This document shows positions 53,051 through 60,768 of a stretch of 64,000 nucleotides of DNA, piece after piece. The notes beneath the pieces were generated by a model, which worked only from the letters and a program-made list of their open reading frames with translations, did no database searches and was not told the origin of the DNA. The stretch is taken from NCBI RefSeq assembly GCF_900108335.1, contig NZ_FNVT01000002.1:489620-553619 (forward strand), in the 5' to 3' direction. Every line of letters begins with the position of its first letter. Position 1 is the first letter of the stretch. Source of the DNA: Nonomuraea solani. GTDB taxonomy: Bacteria > Actinomycetota > Actinomycetes > Streptosporangiales > Streptosporangiaceae. The translations under genes were made by a program, and so were the position numbers.

Positions 53051-54487
53051 ATGAGTGTTACCGCCTCCGCGGAGGTGACCGCGGTCCAGCCCTATCGCCA
53101 TCGCTGGATCGCCCTGTTCGTGATCCTGGCCGCCGAGGTCATGGACCTGCTCGACGCCCTCGTGACCACCATCGCCGCCCCCACGATCCAGCGGGAGCTG
53201 GGCGGCTCCGACAGCCTCGTGCAGTGGCTCGGCGCCGGCTACACCCTCGCCATGGCCATCGGGCTGATCACCGGCGGACGGCTGGGCGACCTGTACGGCA
53301 GGAAGCGCATGTTCGTGATCGGCGCCATCGGCTTCACCACCGCCTCCCTGCTGTGCGGCGTGGCCGTCACCCCCGAGATGCTGATCGGCAGCCGGGTGCT
53401 CCAGGGCCTGTTCGGCGCCGTGATGATCCCGCAAGGGCTGGGCCTGATCAAGGAGATGTTCCCGCCGCGGGAGCTGGGCAAGGCGTTCGGCATGTTCGGC
53501 CCGGTCATGACGATCTCGTCCGTCGGCGGGCCCGTCCTGGCCGGCTGGCTGGTCGACGCCGACTTCTTCGGTACGGGCTGGCGCATGATCTTCCTGATCA
53601 ACCTGCCGATCGGTCTGGCCGCCATCCTGGCCGCGCTGCGCTTCCTGCCCGAATACCGCCTCTCGAACGCCACCAGGCTCGACCTCCCCGGCGTGGCCCT
53701 CGTCTCGGTGGCCTCGTTCCTGCTGATCTTCCCGCTCATCCAGGGCCGCGAGCTGGGCTGGCCGGTGTGGACGTTCGTCTCCATGGCGGCCTCGATCGTG
53801 ATGTTCGCCGTGTTCGGCCGCTACGAGGCGCGCCGGGCCAGGTCGGGCAGGGACCCGCTGGTCACGCCCGGCCTGTTCCGCAAGCGGGCCTTCACCGGCG
53901 GTCTCGTGGCCGGGCTGGCGTTCTTCTCCGGCATGATGGGCTTCGGCCTGGTCTTCAACCTCTACACCCAGCTCGGCCTGGGCTTCACGCCGCTACAGGC
54001 CGGCCTCGCGGGCCTGCCACAGGCGATCGGCGGCGTGGCGGGCTTCGCGCTGGCCATGTCGGGGCTCCAGGAGCGGCTGGGCCGCGGCCTGCTGCAGATC
54101 GGCACCATCGTCATGGCGGCGGGCGCGGCCGTGCTCGCCCTGACCATCCACCTGGCCGGGCTCGACGTCGGCGCCTGGCAGCTCGCCCCCGGGCTCGGGC
54201 TCGTCGGCATCGGGATGGGGCTGACCATGGCGCCGTTCTTCGACATCGTGCTGGCCGGGGTCGAGCCGCACGAGTCCGGTTCGGCCTCCGGCACGATGAC
54301 GGCGGTGCAGCAGCTCGGCGGCGCGCTCGGCACCGCCGTGCTCGGCACGCTGTTCTTCAACCTGCTCGCCGGCCGGTGGGGGTTCGGGGCGTCGATGCAG
54401 GTCACGGTGTGGGTGGAGGTGGGGTTGCTGGCGTTGACGTTCGCGCTGTCGTACCTGCTGCCGCGCCGCGCCCGGCCCTCGGATTGA
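53051..54487 (+). CDS. MFS drug exporter (DHA2, EmrB/QacA type)
   Basis: The 478-residue protein has 14 predicted membrane helices and the DHA2 marks MDLLDALVTTIAAPTIQREL in helix 1, GGRLGDLYGRKRMFVIGAIG (motif A) and GLFGAVMIPQGLGLIKEMFP. It is a proton-coupled multidrug exporter under the divergent TetR regulator. ATG with GAGGAG upstream. Confidence 0.92.
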   Translation: MSVTASAEVTAVQPYRHRWIALFVILAAEVMDLLDALVTTIAAPTIQRELGGSDSLVQWLGAGYTLAMAIGLITGGRLGDLYGRKRMFVIGAIGFTTASLLCGVAVTPEMLIGSRVLQGLFGAVMIPQGLGLIKEMFPPRELGKAFGMFGPVMTISSVGGPVLAGWLVDADFFGTGWRMIFLINLPIGLAAILAALRFLPEYRLSNATRLDLPGVALVSVASFLLIFPLIQGRELGWPVWTFVSMAASIVMFAVFGRYEARRARSGRDPLVTPGLFRKRAFTGGLVAGLAFFSGMMGFGLVFNLYTQLGLGFTPLQAGLAGLPQAIGGVAGFALAMSGLQERLGRGLLQIGTIVMAAGAAVLALTIHLAGLDVGAWQLAPGLGLVGIGMGLTMAPFFDIVLAGVEPHESGSASGTMTAVQQLGGALGTAVLGTLFFNLLAGRWGFGASMQVTVWVEVGLLALTFALSYLLPRRARPSD

Positions 54488-54505
54488 GCCGGCGTTGATG
54501 CGCGG

Positions 54506-55669
54506 TCAGACGTCCGTGCGGCGCTCGGCCCAGCGGGCGATGTCGCGCCGCTCGATCGCGGCTGCCATCAGGTCGGGGAAGGCGTCGGGCGTGCACGCGA
54601 ACGCGGGTACGCCCAGGGCGGCCAGCGCGGCGGCGTTCTCGTGGTCGTAGAACGGCGCGCCCTCGTCGGACAGGGCGAGCAGCACGATCACCTGGACGCC
54701 GGCCTCCTTCATCGCCGCCACCCTGCGCAGCATCTCCTGCCGGACGCCGCCCTCGTACAGGTCGCTGATCAGGATGAAGATCGAGTCGGCCGGTCTGGTG
54801 ATGAGGCCCTGGCCGTAGGCGATGGCCCGGTTGATGTCGGTGCCACCGCCGAGCTGGGTGCCGAACAGCAGCTCCACCGGGTCGTGCAACTGGTCGGTGA
54901 GGTCCACCACCGCCGTGTCGAACACCACGAGCGACGTCTTCAGCGACCGCATCGACGCCAGCACCGCGCCGAACACGCTCGAATAGACCACCGAGGCCGC
55001 CATCGACCCGCTCTGGTCGATGCACAGCACCACCTCGCGCTGCACCGACCGCTGCCGGCGGGCGTAGCCGACCAGCCGCGACGGGACGACGGTGTTCTTC
55101 TCGGGCAGGTAGTTCTTGAGGTTCACCCGGATCGTCCGGTCCCAGTCGATGTCGGCCACCCGCTTGGGACGGTGCGTCCTCGCCGAGCGGTCGAGCGCCC
55201 CCGTCACGGCCGCCCTGGTCTTCTGGGCCAGGCGGCGCTCCAGCTCCTCGACGACCCTGCGCACCAGGGCCCTGGCCGACTCGCGGGCCTGGTCGGGCAT
55301 GACCTTGTTGAGCGCCAGCAGGGTGCCGACCAGGTGCACGTCGGGCTCCACGGCCTCGAGCATCTCGGGTTCGAGGAGCAGCCTGGTGAGGTTGAGCCGC
55401 TCGATCGCGTCCTTCTGCATGACCTGGACGACGGTGGAGGGGAAGTAGGTACGGATGTCGCCCAGCCAGCGGGCCACCCTCGGGGCGGACGCGCCCAGCC
55501 CGCCCTCCCTGGCCTGCCCCCGGCCCTGCTCCGGGCCCTGGTCGTAGACGGCGGCCAGGGCGGCGTCCATCCGCGCGTCGAGGCCCTCCAGACCGCAGCC
55601 GGTGCCGTCGGCCTCTCCCCCGCCGAGCACCAGCCGCCACCGCCGCAACCGCTCGTCCGCCGCGCTCAT
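54506..55669 (-). CDS. VWA-domain protein of a MoxR-linked operon
   Basis: The 387-residue protein has a helical N-terminal half and a C-terminal VWA domain with a complete MIDAS: CIDQSGSM (DxSxS), GGGTDINRAI and LISDLYEGG. Like ViaA, it would bind a divalent metal and be activated by the MoxR ATPase of the same operon. It is the last gene and shares an ATGA overlap with DUF5682, so all are probably made together in fixed ratio. Confidence 0.88.
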   Translation of the reverse strand: MSAADERLRRWRLVLGGGEADGTGCGLEGLDARMDAALAAVYDQGPEQGRGQAREGGLGASAPRVARWLGDIRTYFPSTVVQVMQKDAIERLNLTRLLLEPEMLEAVEPDVHLVGTLLALNKVMPDQARESARALVRRVVEELERRLAQKTRAAVTGALDRSARTHRPKRVADIDWDRTIRVNLKNYLPEKNTVVPSRLVGYARRQRSVQREVVLCIDQSGSMAASVVYSSVFGAVLASMRSLKTSLVVFDTAVVDLTDQLHDPVELLFGTQLGGGTDINRAIAYGQGLITRPADSIFILISDLYEGGVRQEMLRRVAAMKEAGVQVIVLLALSDEGAPFYDHENAAALAALGVPAFACTPDAFPDLMAAAIERRDIARWAERRTDV

Positions 55670-58017
55670 TCCGCCGCCTTTCCGATGATCGACAGGACGG
55701 TGGCCACGGCCGCCGCCGCGCGCCGCTCGTCCACGTCCTGTTCCCGCGCCCCTTCGTCCCGGCCGGCCGAGCGCAGCCGCTGGCCGATGGCCCGGCGCTC
55801 CGGCGCGGCGAAGGCGCCGAACGTACGGCGGAGCAGCGGGAGCACGTCGGTGAACTGGTCGCCGGACAGCCCGGTGAGCCAGCCGTCCACCAGGGCGAGC
55901 AGGCGCGGGTCGTGCACCAGCAGCAGCCCGCCACCGGCCAGGAACCCCTCGACCCAGGCCGCCGCCCTGGCCGGGACCTGTCCTCTGGACATGGCCCTGG
56001 ACATGCGGGCGGCGGGGTCGTCGAGCTCGCCCGCGTCCAGCAGGATCCTGGTGAGCCGTCCCTCGATCAGCCCGTGCAGGTCCTGCCGGTCGCTGATGCC
56101 CCGCAGGGTGACCAGCCACCGACTCCGCGGCGACACCCCACCGGCAGCGGTCTCCGAGGCCGGGGCGTCGGTGGTCGCCGGGGCGTCGGCGCGTTCCACG
56201 ACCGCGCCGGTGGTCGCCGGGGCGTCGGTGAGGAGGGCGACGGCCGAGTGGACGGCGTCCACGTGTTTGAGCAGGTCCGCCGCCGCGTCGTCGTCGAGGC
56301 CGGTCACGGCCACCGGCAGCCCGACGCAGATCCGGTCCAGCATCGAGCGGACGATCACCGCCAGCCCCTCCGCCGGGGTGCCGCGCACGTCGCCGTACCG
56401 GTGCGCCCGCACCATCGCCGGCAGCGCCGCCATCAGGTGGGTGACGTCGGTGTCCAGCGCCGCCTTGGCCGACAGCGCCGCCAGGACGCCGGGCAGCGCC
56501 TCCGGGAGATCGGCCAGCAGGCACTGCTCCACCAGCGACGTCAGATCGGCCAGCGACACCGCCTCCGCCGCCCCCGTCCCACCGCCGGCCAGGTCTATGG
56601 CTCGCCGGGCGGCGGCCGCGACCACCGTGGTGCCCAGGGCGGCGTGCTCGATCAGCCCGAGGTCGTACTCGGGCCGCCACTGCAACGTCCAGGTCTCCCG
56701 GAATGTGCCCTTCCCGCGCGCCTGCCCCGGCGTCCCCCAGTCCACGCCGAGCAGCCGCAGCCGGTGCAGCAGGTGGCTGCGGTCGAGGTCGAGGGGCTTG
56801 CGCAGGTCGAGGTCGATCTCCCGGTCGAGCGCCTCGGGCTTGAGCTTCAGCCGCCGCTGCTGGTCGCGCAGGTCCCGCTGCAGCGGCACCATCGGCGTGC
56901 CGTCGCCGACGTGGCCGAGCCGGTCGCCGACGACCATGCGCCGCTGGATGAGCTCCACGGCCAGGTCGTCGCCCTCGCACAGCACGGCCCTGGCCGCCTC
57001 GGTGACCTCACCGAGCCCGGCCAGCGGGCGGCCGCGAAGGGTGGCCAGGCTGTCCGCGAGCCGTACGGACTCGATGACGTGCGCGGACGACACCGCCAGC
57101 CCCTCGTCCCGCAGCACCGCCGCGGCCTCGGCCAGCCACCGCTCCACGGGCCGGTCGGGCGCCTCGAACAGGTGGTGGTACCAGCCCGGCGAGGTGATCC
57201 CCGCGCCGTACCCGCTCCACGAGGCCAGCCGCCCGTACGTCCACGGCACCCACGTCAGCTCGGCCTTCACCTTCGGCAGGCCGCGCAGCAGCGCGTTGTC
57301 GGCCGTCACCGGCGGCAGGGGCCCGGTCAGCGCGGGCACGTGCCAGGCCCCGCAGATCACCGCGATCCGGCCGTAGCCCTGCTTGAGGGTGGCGCGGAGG
57401 GTTTTACGCATGTACGCCTCGCGCCTGGCCTCCCGGGCGTCCGGTTCGTGGCCTTCGCGTACGGCGGCCATGGCCTCGGCGATCGCCTCGAACGGGGTGT
57501 CGCCCCGGTGCTCGACGACGTCCTCCCACCAGCGCTCCGGATCGTCATATCCGGCGGCCGCCGCCAGCGCCCCAATGGGATCGACCCGCAACAGCCCTTC
57601 GCCTCCACCAGGCCCCCCGGAGCCGTCGGCGTCGTCACCACCACCAGGCCCATCAGGCCCGCCGGACGCGCCCGGGTCATCGGGGCCATCGTCGCCATCC
57701 GGGTCTTCGGCCAGGGAATGGGCGGCGGGCAGGTCGCAGAAGCGCACGGGGATACCGGCCGCAGTCCCGTACAGGATGGCCTGCCATTCAGGCGAGAACG
57801 CCGCGAACGGCCAGAACGCGGCGCGGGCCGGCGCCCCCGGCACGTGGGCGAGCAGCGCGACCGGCGGCTCCAGACCGGGGGCGTGCCCGACGAGCGCGTC
57901 GGCCTCCGGCGGGCCCTCGATGAGGATGGCGTCGGGGCGCAGGCGTTCGAGCTCCCGCCGCACGGCGCGGGCCGAGCCGGGGCCGTGGTGGCGTACGCCG
58001 AGGACGGAGACGCTCAT
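55666..58017 (-). CDS. DUF5682 protein with TIKI/TraB-like motifs
   Basis: The 783-residue protein begins VLGVRHHGPGSARAVRREL. It has G7-V-R-H10, then a glutamate pair in ILIEGPPE (E34, E38), and GAWH at 223-226. Two GxxH motifs plus a conserved Glu are the marks of the TIKI/TraB/ChaN metal-binding superfamily, so I suggest a related N-terminal domain. A Gly/Asp-rich low-complexity linker (about residues 105-140) separates the two motifs, and the C-terminal 500 residues are helical and unassigned. The family occurs with MoxR, VWA, DUF5691 and SWIM proteins. Both ends carry ATGA overlaps. Confidence 0.8.
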   Translation of the reverse strand: MSVSVLGVRHHGPGSARAVRRELERLRPDAILIEGPPEADALVGHAPGLEPPVALLAHVPGAPARAAFWPFAAFSPEWQAILYGTAAGIPVRFCDLPAAHSLAEDPDGDDGPDDPGASGGPDGPGGGDDADGSGGPGGGEGLLRVDPIGALAAAAGYDDPERWWEDVVEHRGDTPFEAIAEAMAAVREGHEPDAREARREAYMRKTLRATLKQGYGRIAVICGAWHVPALTGPLPPVTADNALLRGLPKVKAELTWVPWTYGRLASWSGYGAGITSPGWYHHLFEAPDRPVERWLAEAAAVLRDEGLAVSSAHVIESVRLADSLATLRGRPLAGLGEVTEAARAVLCEGDDLAVELIQRRMVVGDRLGHVGDGTPMVPLQRDLRDQQRRLKLKPEALDREIDLDLRKPLDLDRSHLLHRLRLLGVDWGTPGQARGKGTFRETWTLQWRPEYDLGLIEHAALGTTVVAAAARRAIDLAGGGTGAAEAVSLADLTSLVEQCLLADLPEALPGVLAALSAKAALDTDVTHLMAALPAMVRAHRYGDVRGTPAEGLAVIVRSMLDRICVGLPVAVTGLDDDAAADLLKHVDAVHSAVALLTDAPATTGAVVERADAPATTDAPASETAAGGVSPRSRWLVTLRGISDRQDLHGLIEGRLTRILLDAGELDDPAARMSRAMSRGQVPARAAAWVEGFLAGGGLLLVHDPRLLALVDGWLTGLSGDQFTDVLPLLRRTFGAFAAPERRAIGQRLRSAGRDEGAREQDVDERRAAAAVATVLSIIGKAAE

Positions 58018-59078
58018 GACACCTCGCGGCAGGCGCGGTAGAAGTCGCGCCAGTCCGAACGCTCGCGGACCACGGTCTCCAGGTATTCGCGCCACACCAC
58101 CCGGTCCGACACCGGCTCCTGCACCACCGCGCCCACGATCCCGGCGGCCACGTCGGACGGCCGCAGCACCCCGTCGCCGAAGTGGGCCGCCAGTGCGATG
58201 CCGCTGGTCAGCACCGAGATGGCCTCGGCCGTGGACAGGGTGCCGCTCGGCGACTTGACCTTCGTGCGCCCGTCCTCGGTGACGCCGGTGCGCAGCTCCC
58301 TGAACACCGTCACCACCCGGCGGATCTCCGCCATCCCCGTCGAGGTCTCGGGCAGTTCCAGGGCGCGGCCGAGCTGGGTGACGCGGCGGGCGACGATGTC
58401 CACCTCCTCCTCGGCGGTGGCGGGCACCGGCAGCACGACCGTGTTGAAGCGGCGGCGCAGCGCGCTGGACAGCTCGTTGACGCCCCGGTCGCGGTCGTTG
58501 GCCGTGGCGATCACGTTGAAGCCGCGCTCGGCCTGGACCTCGCGGTTGAGCTCGGGGATCGGCAGGGTCTTCTCCGACAGTACGGTGATCAGGGCGTCCT
58601 GGACGTCGGACGGCATGCGGGTGAGCTCCTCGACGCGGGCGATCCGGCCCTCGGCCATGGCGCGCATCACGGGCGAGGGGGTCAGCGCCTCGAAGGACGG
58701 GCCCTCGGCGAGCAGGCGGGCGTAGTTCCAGCCGTACCGGATGGCCTCCTCGGCCGTGCCGGCGGTGCCCTGGACGAGCAGCGTCGAGTCGCCGCTGACG
58801 GCGGCGGCCAGGTGCTCCGACAGCCACGTCTTCGCGGTGCCGGGCACGCCGAGCAACAGCAGCGCGCGGTCGGTGGCCAGGGTGGCGACGGCGACCTCGA
58901 CGATGCGCCGCGCGCCCACGTATTTGGGGGTGACGCGGTCGCCGTCGCCCAGGATGTACGTGGTCACGGCCCACGGCGACAACTTCCAGCCCGGCGGCCG
59001 CGACCGGTCGTCGTCCTTGGACAGGAGGGCCAGCTCTTCGGCGTACTGGTCTTCCGCGTGCGGGCGCAGAACGGTCAT
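58014..59078 (-). CDS. MoxR-type AAA+ ATPase of the VWA operon
   Basis: The 354-residue ATPase has Walker A GVPGTAKTW (about residue 75), the B-strand region IARVEELTRMPSDVQDALIT, in which the usual Asp-Glu reads Glu-Glu, and sensor-1 FNVIATANDRDRGVNELSSA with arginines RRRFN. It is the motor that would remodel the VWA or DUF5682 protein. The ATG at 59078 and its stop both overlap the neighbouring genes as ATGA, showing a strict single unit. Confidence 0.9.
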   Translation of the reverse strand: MTVLRPHAEDQYAEELALLSKDDDRSRPPGWKLSPWAVTTYILGDGDRVTPKYVGARRIVEVAVATLATDRALLLLGVPGTAKTWLSEHLAAAVSGDSTLLVQGTAGTAEEAIRYGWNYARLLAEGPSFEALTPSPVMRAMAEGRIARVEELTRMPSDVQDALITVLSEKTLPIPELNREVQAERGFNVIATANDRDRGVNELSSALRRRFNTVVLPVPATAEEEVDIVARRVTQLGRALELPETSTGMAEIRRVVTVFRELRTGVTEDGRTKVKSPSGTLSTAEAISVLTSGIALAAHFGDGVLRPSDVAAGIVGAVVQEPVSDRVVWREYLETVVRERSDWRDFYRACREVS

Positions 59079-60418
59079 CGGGACAGCTCCTTGTACATGT
59101 CGGCTCGGAAACGCAGCAGGGCGGCCACCTGCTGGATGGACTCGACCGGCGAATAGCTCTCGGCGAGGGGGAACAGGGCGGGGTCGATGTGCTCGCCCGC
59201 CAGCTTGACCAGCTCGCCGAGGTTCCACGGCTGCGTGGTGGCCACCTTCACGATCTTGTGCAGGACGGCCGTGGCCAGGCCCTCGCGCCAGTGGGACGAG
59301 ACGCCGCCGAGCACCATGATCAACTGGCTGTCCAGGTCGTGCTTCCGTACGAATCCGGCCGCGAGCTCCTGCTGCTCGGCGGGCGGGAGCGAGTCGAGCA
59401 GGTCCGCGATCGGGTCCCAGCCGAACATCGCCCGCGCCCACTCCGGGTTCTTCTGCAGTACGGCGGCGCGTACCCAGGCCGCCTTCACTTCGTCGTCCCA
59501 GTCGGGGATCTTCATCGCGAGCAGCCGGGCGGGCGGCAGACCCCACACTGAGAGCGGGGCGCGCGCGATGATCTGCTGCAGCCACCAGGCGCGCTCACCG
59601 GCGCCCCGGGGCGGCTTGGCGCGCACACCGTCACGTTCCATCGCCTTGTCGCAGGCCGGGGGCGCCTCGATGGCGATGATGTCCCCCTTCACCGTCACGC
59701 AGGCGCGCAGCCGCTCGGCCATGCGCTGGGCCAGGCGCGAATCGGGCAGGCGGGTGAGCAGGTTGGCGGCGGCCTGCCGCACCTCGCGGCGGCGGTCGTC
59801 GAGCGCCTGCTCGAGAAACGACTCGTCCTCCATCCCGAGTCCGTCCTTCAGCACCTGGACGAACTCCGCGCGATCGTCGGGCCCCTCGCGCTCCCACGTA
59901 CTCTCCAGCAGCCGCCGCGCCTCGGCCGGGTCGGCGGCCCTGAGCGCGCGCAGGTGCGCCAGCCGGTCGGCGGGGCCGCCCAGCTCCCACGTCTCGCCCG
60001 TGGGCTCCTCCAGGAGGAATCCCCAGGCGGGGTTGAGCCCGGCCAGCCAGCGGCCGCGGTGCCCGGCCAGCACCCCGAGGTGCACCCGGATCGAACGGTC
60101 GCGCCGGCCGTGTTCAAGCAGGTCGGGCAGCACGTACGGGGGCACGCGCCGGCCGGTGGCGGCGGCCGCGGCCAGCCATTCGGGGATCAGCCGCTCGTGC
60201 TCACCGGCCAGCATCCTGCCCAGACGCTCGCCGGCCGGCCTGCCCACGGCCTGACGCTCCTCCTCGGGCACCGGCTCCCGGCCGGTCACCTCCGCCACCC
60301 GCCGCCCCGCCCGCCGCCGCGCCACCTCAACGGCGGCCACCTCAAGCAGGTCACCTTGGTACGGCCGCCGATCGGTCCCCACGAGCGCCGTCGACGCCAA
60401 CTCCTCCCAGCCACTCAC
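59075..60418 (-). CDS. DUF5691 protein, HEAT-like
   Basis: The 447-residue protein begins SGWEELASTALVGTDRRPYQ and runs as repeated helices. One stretch reads DDRRREVRQAAANLLTRLPD, a good HEAT-type repeat. It has no catalytic motif. It is probably a scaffold or adaptor for the MoxR ATPase encoded directly downstream. GTG start overlaps the upstream 117-residue ORF as GTGA. Confidence 0.82.
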   Translation of the reverse strand: MSGWEELASTALVGTDRRPYQGDLLEVAAVEVARRRAGRRVAEVTGREPVPEEERQAVGRPAGERLGRMLAGEHERLIPEWLAAAAATGRRVPPYVLPDLLEHGRRDRSIRVHLGVLAGHRGRWLAGLNPAWGFLLEEPTGETWELGGPADRLAHLRALRAADPAEARRLLESTWEREGPDDRAEFVQVLKDGLGMEDESFLEQALDDRRREVRQAAANLLTRLPDSRLAQRMAERLRACVTVKGDIIAIEAPPACDKAMERDGVRAKPPRGAGERAWWLQQIIARAPLSVWGLPPARLLAMKIPDWDDEVKAAWVRAAVLQKNPEWARAMFGWDPIADLLDSLPPAEQQELAAGFVRKHDLDSQLIMVLGGVSSHWREGLATAVLHKIVKVATTQPWNLGELVKLAGEHIDPALFPLAESYSPVESIQQVAALLRFRADMYKELSR

Positions 60419-60768
60419 AACCCCACCCCCACTCTCTCCTCCCGACCGGCCACAGAACCCACCACGACCGCCCCCTCACCCTCCCAGCCGACACCGCGAC
60501 CCACGACCGCCCAGGCGCCCTCACAGCCAGTGTCACGACCCACGACCACCCACGCGGCCTCATGGCCAGTGCCACAATCCACGACCACCTTCGCGCCCTC
60601 ACGGCCAATGCCACGACCCACGACCACCCACGCGCCCTCACGACGGCCGCCACACTCCACGACCACCCTCGCGCCTTCGGGACCGATCACAGAATCCACG
60701 GGTGCCCTGCCACCCTCCTGGCCAGTCGCAGAACCCATGACCGCTCGCTCGCTTTCCCCGCCGGTCAC
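60415..60768 (-). CDS. Repeat-encoded 117-residue ORF in the operon
   Basis: This frame starts with GTG overlapping the SWIM gene stop (GTGA at 60765-60768) and ends with TGA overlapping the DUF5691 start, so it links two well-supported genes without a gap. Most of it is six or seven degenerate copies of a 13-residue unit such as REGAWVVVGRGIG. No homology is visible. It may be a true small Gly/Val-rich protein or a minisatellite insertion that happens to stay open and keeps translation coupled. Confidence 0.4.
   Translation of the reverse strand: MTGGESERAVMGSATGQEGGRAPVDSVIGPEGARVVVECGGRREGAWVVVGRGIGREGAKVVVDCGTGHEAAWVVVGRDTGCEGAWAVVGRGVGWEGEGAVVVGSVAGREERVGVGL
60445..60720 (-). repeat. 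39-bp minisatellite between SWIM and DUF5691 genes
   Basis: About six to seven degenerate 39-bp units fill this stretch; examples on the plus strand share CCACGACCCACGACCACC. The period is in frame with the 117-residue ORF. Confidence 0.85.

Noticed and set aside
60445..60720. A CRISPR array
   Set aside because: The 39-bp units are degenerate and contiguous, with no unique spacers, and no cas genes are present.
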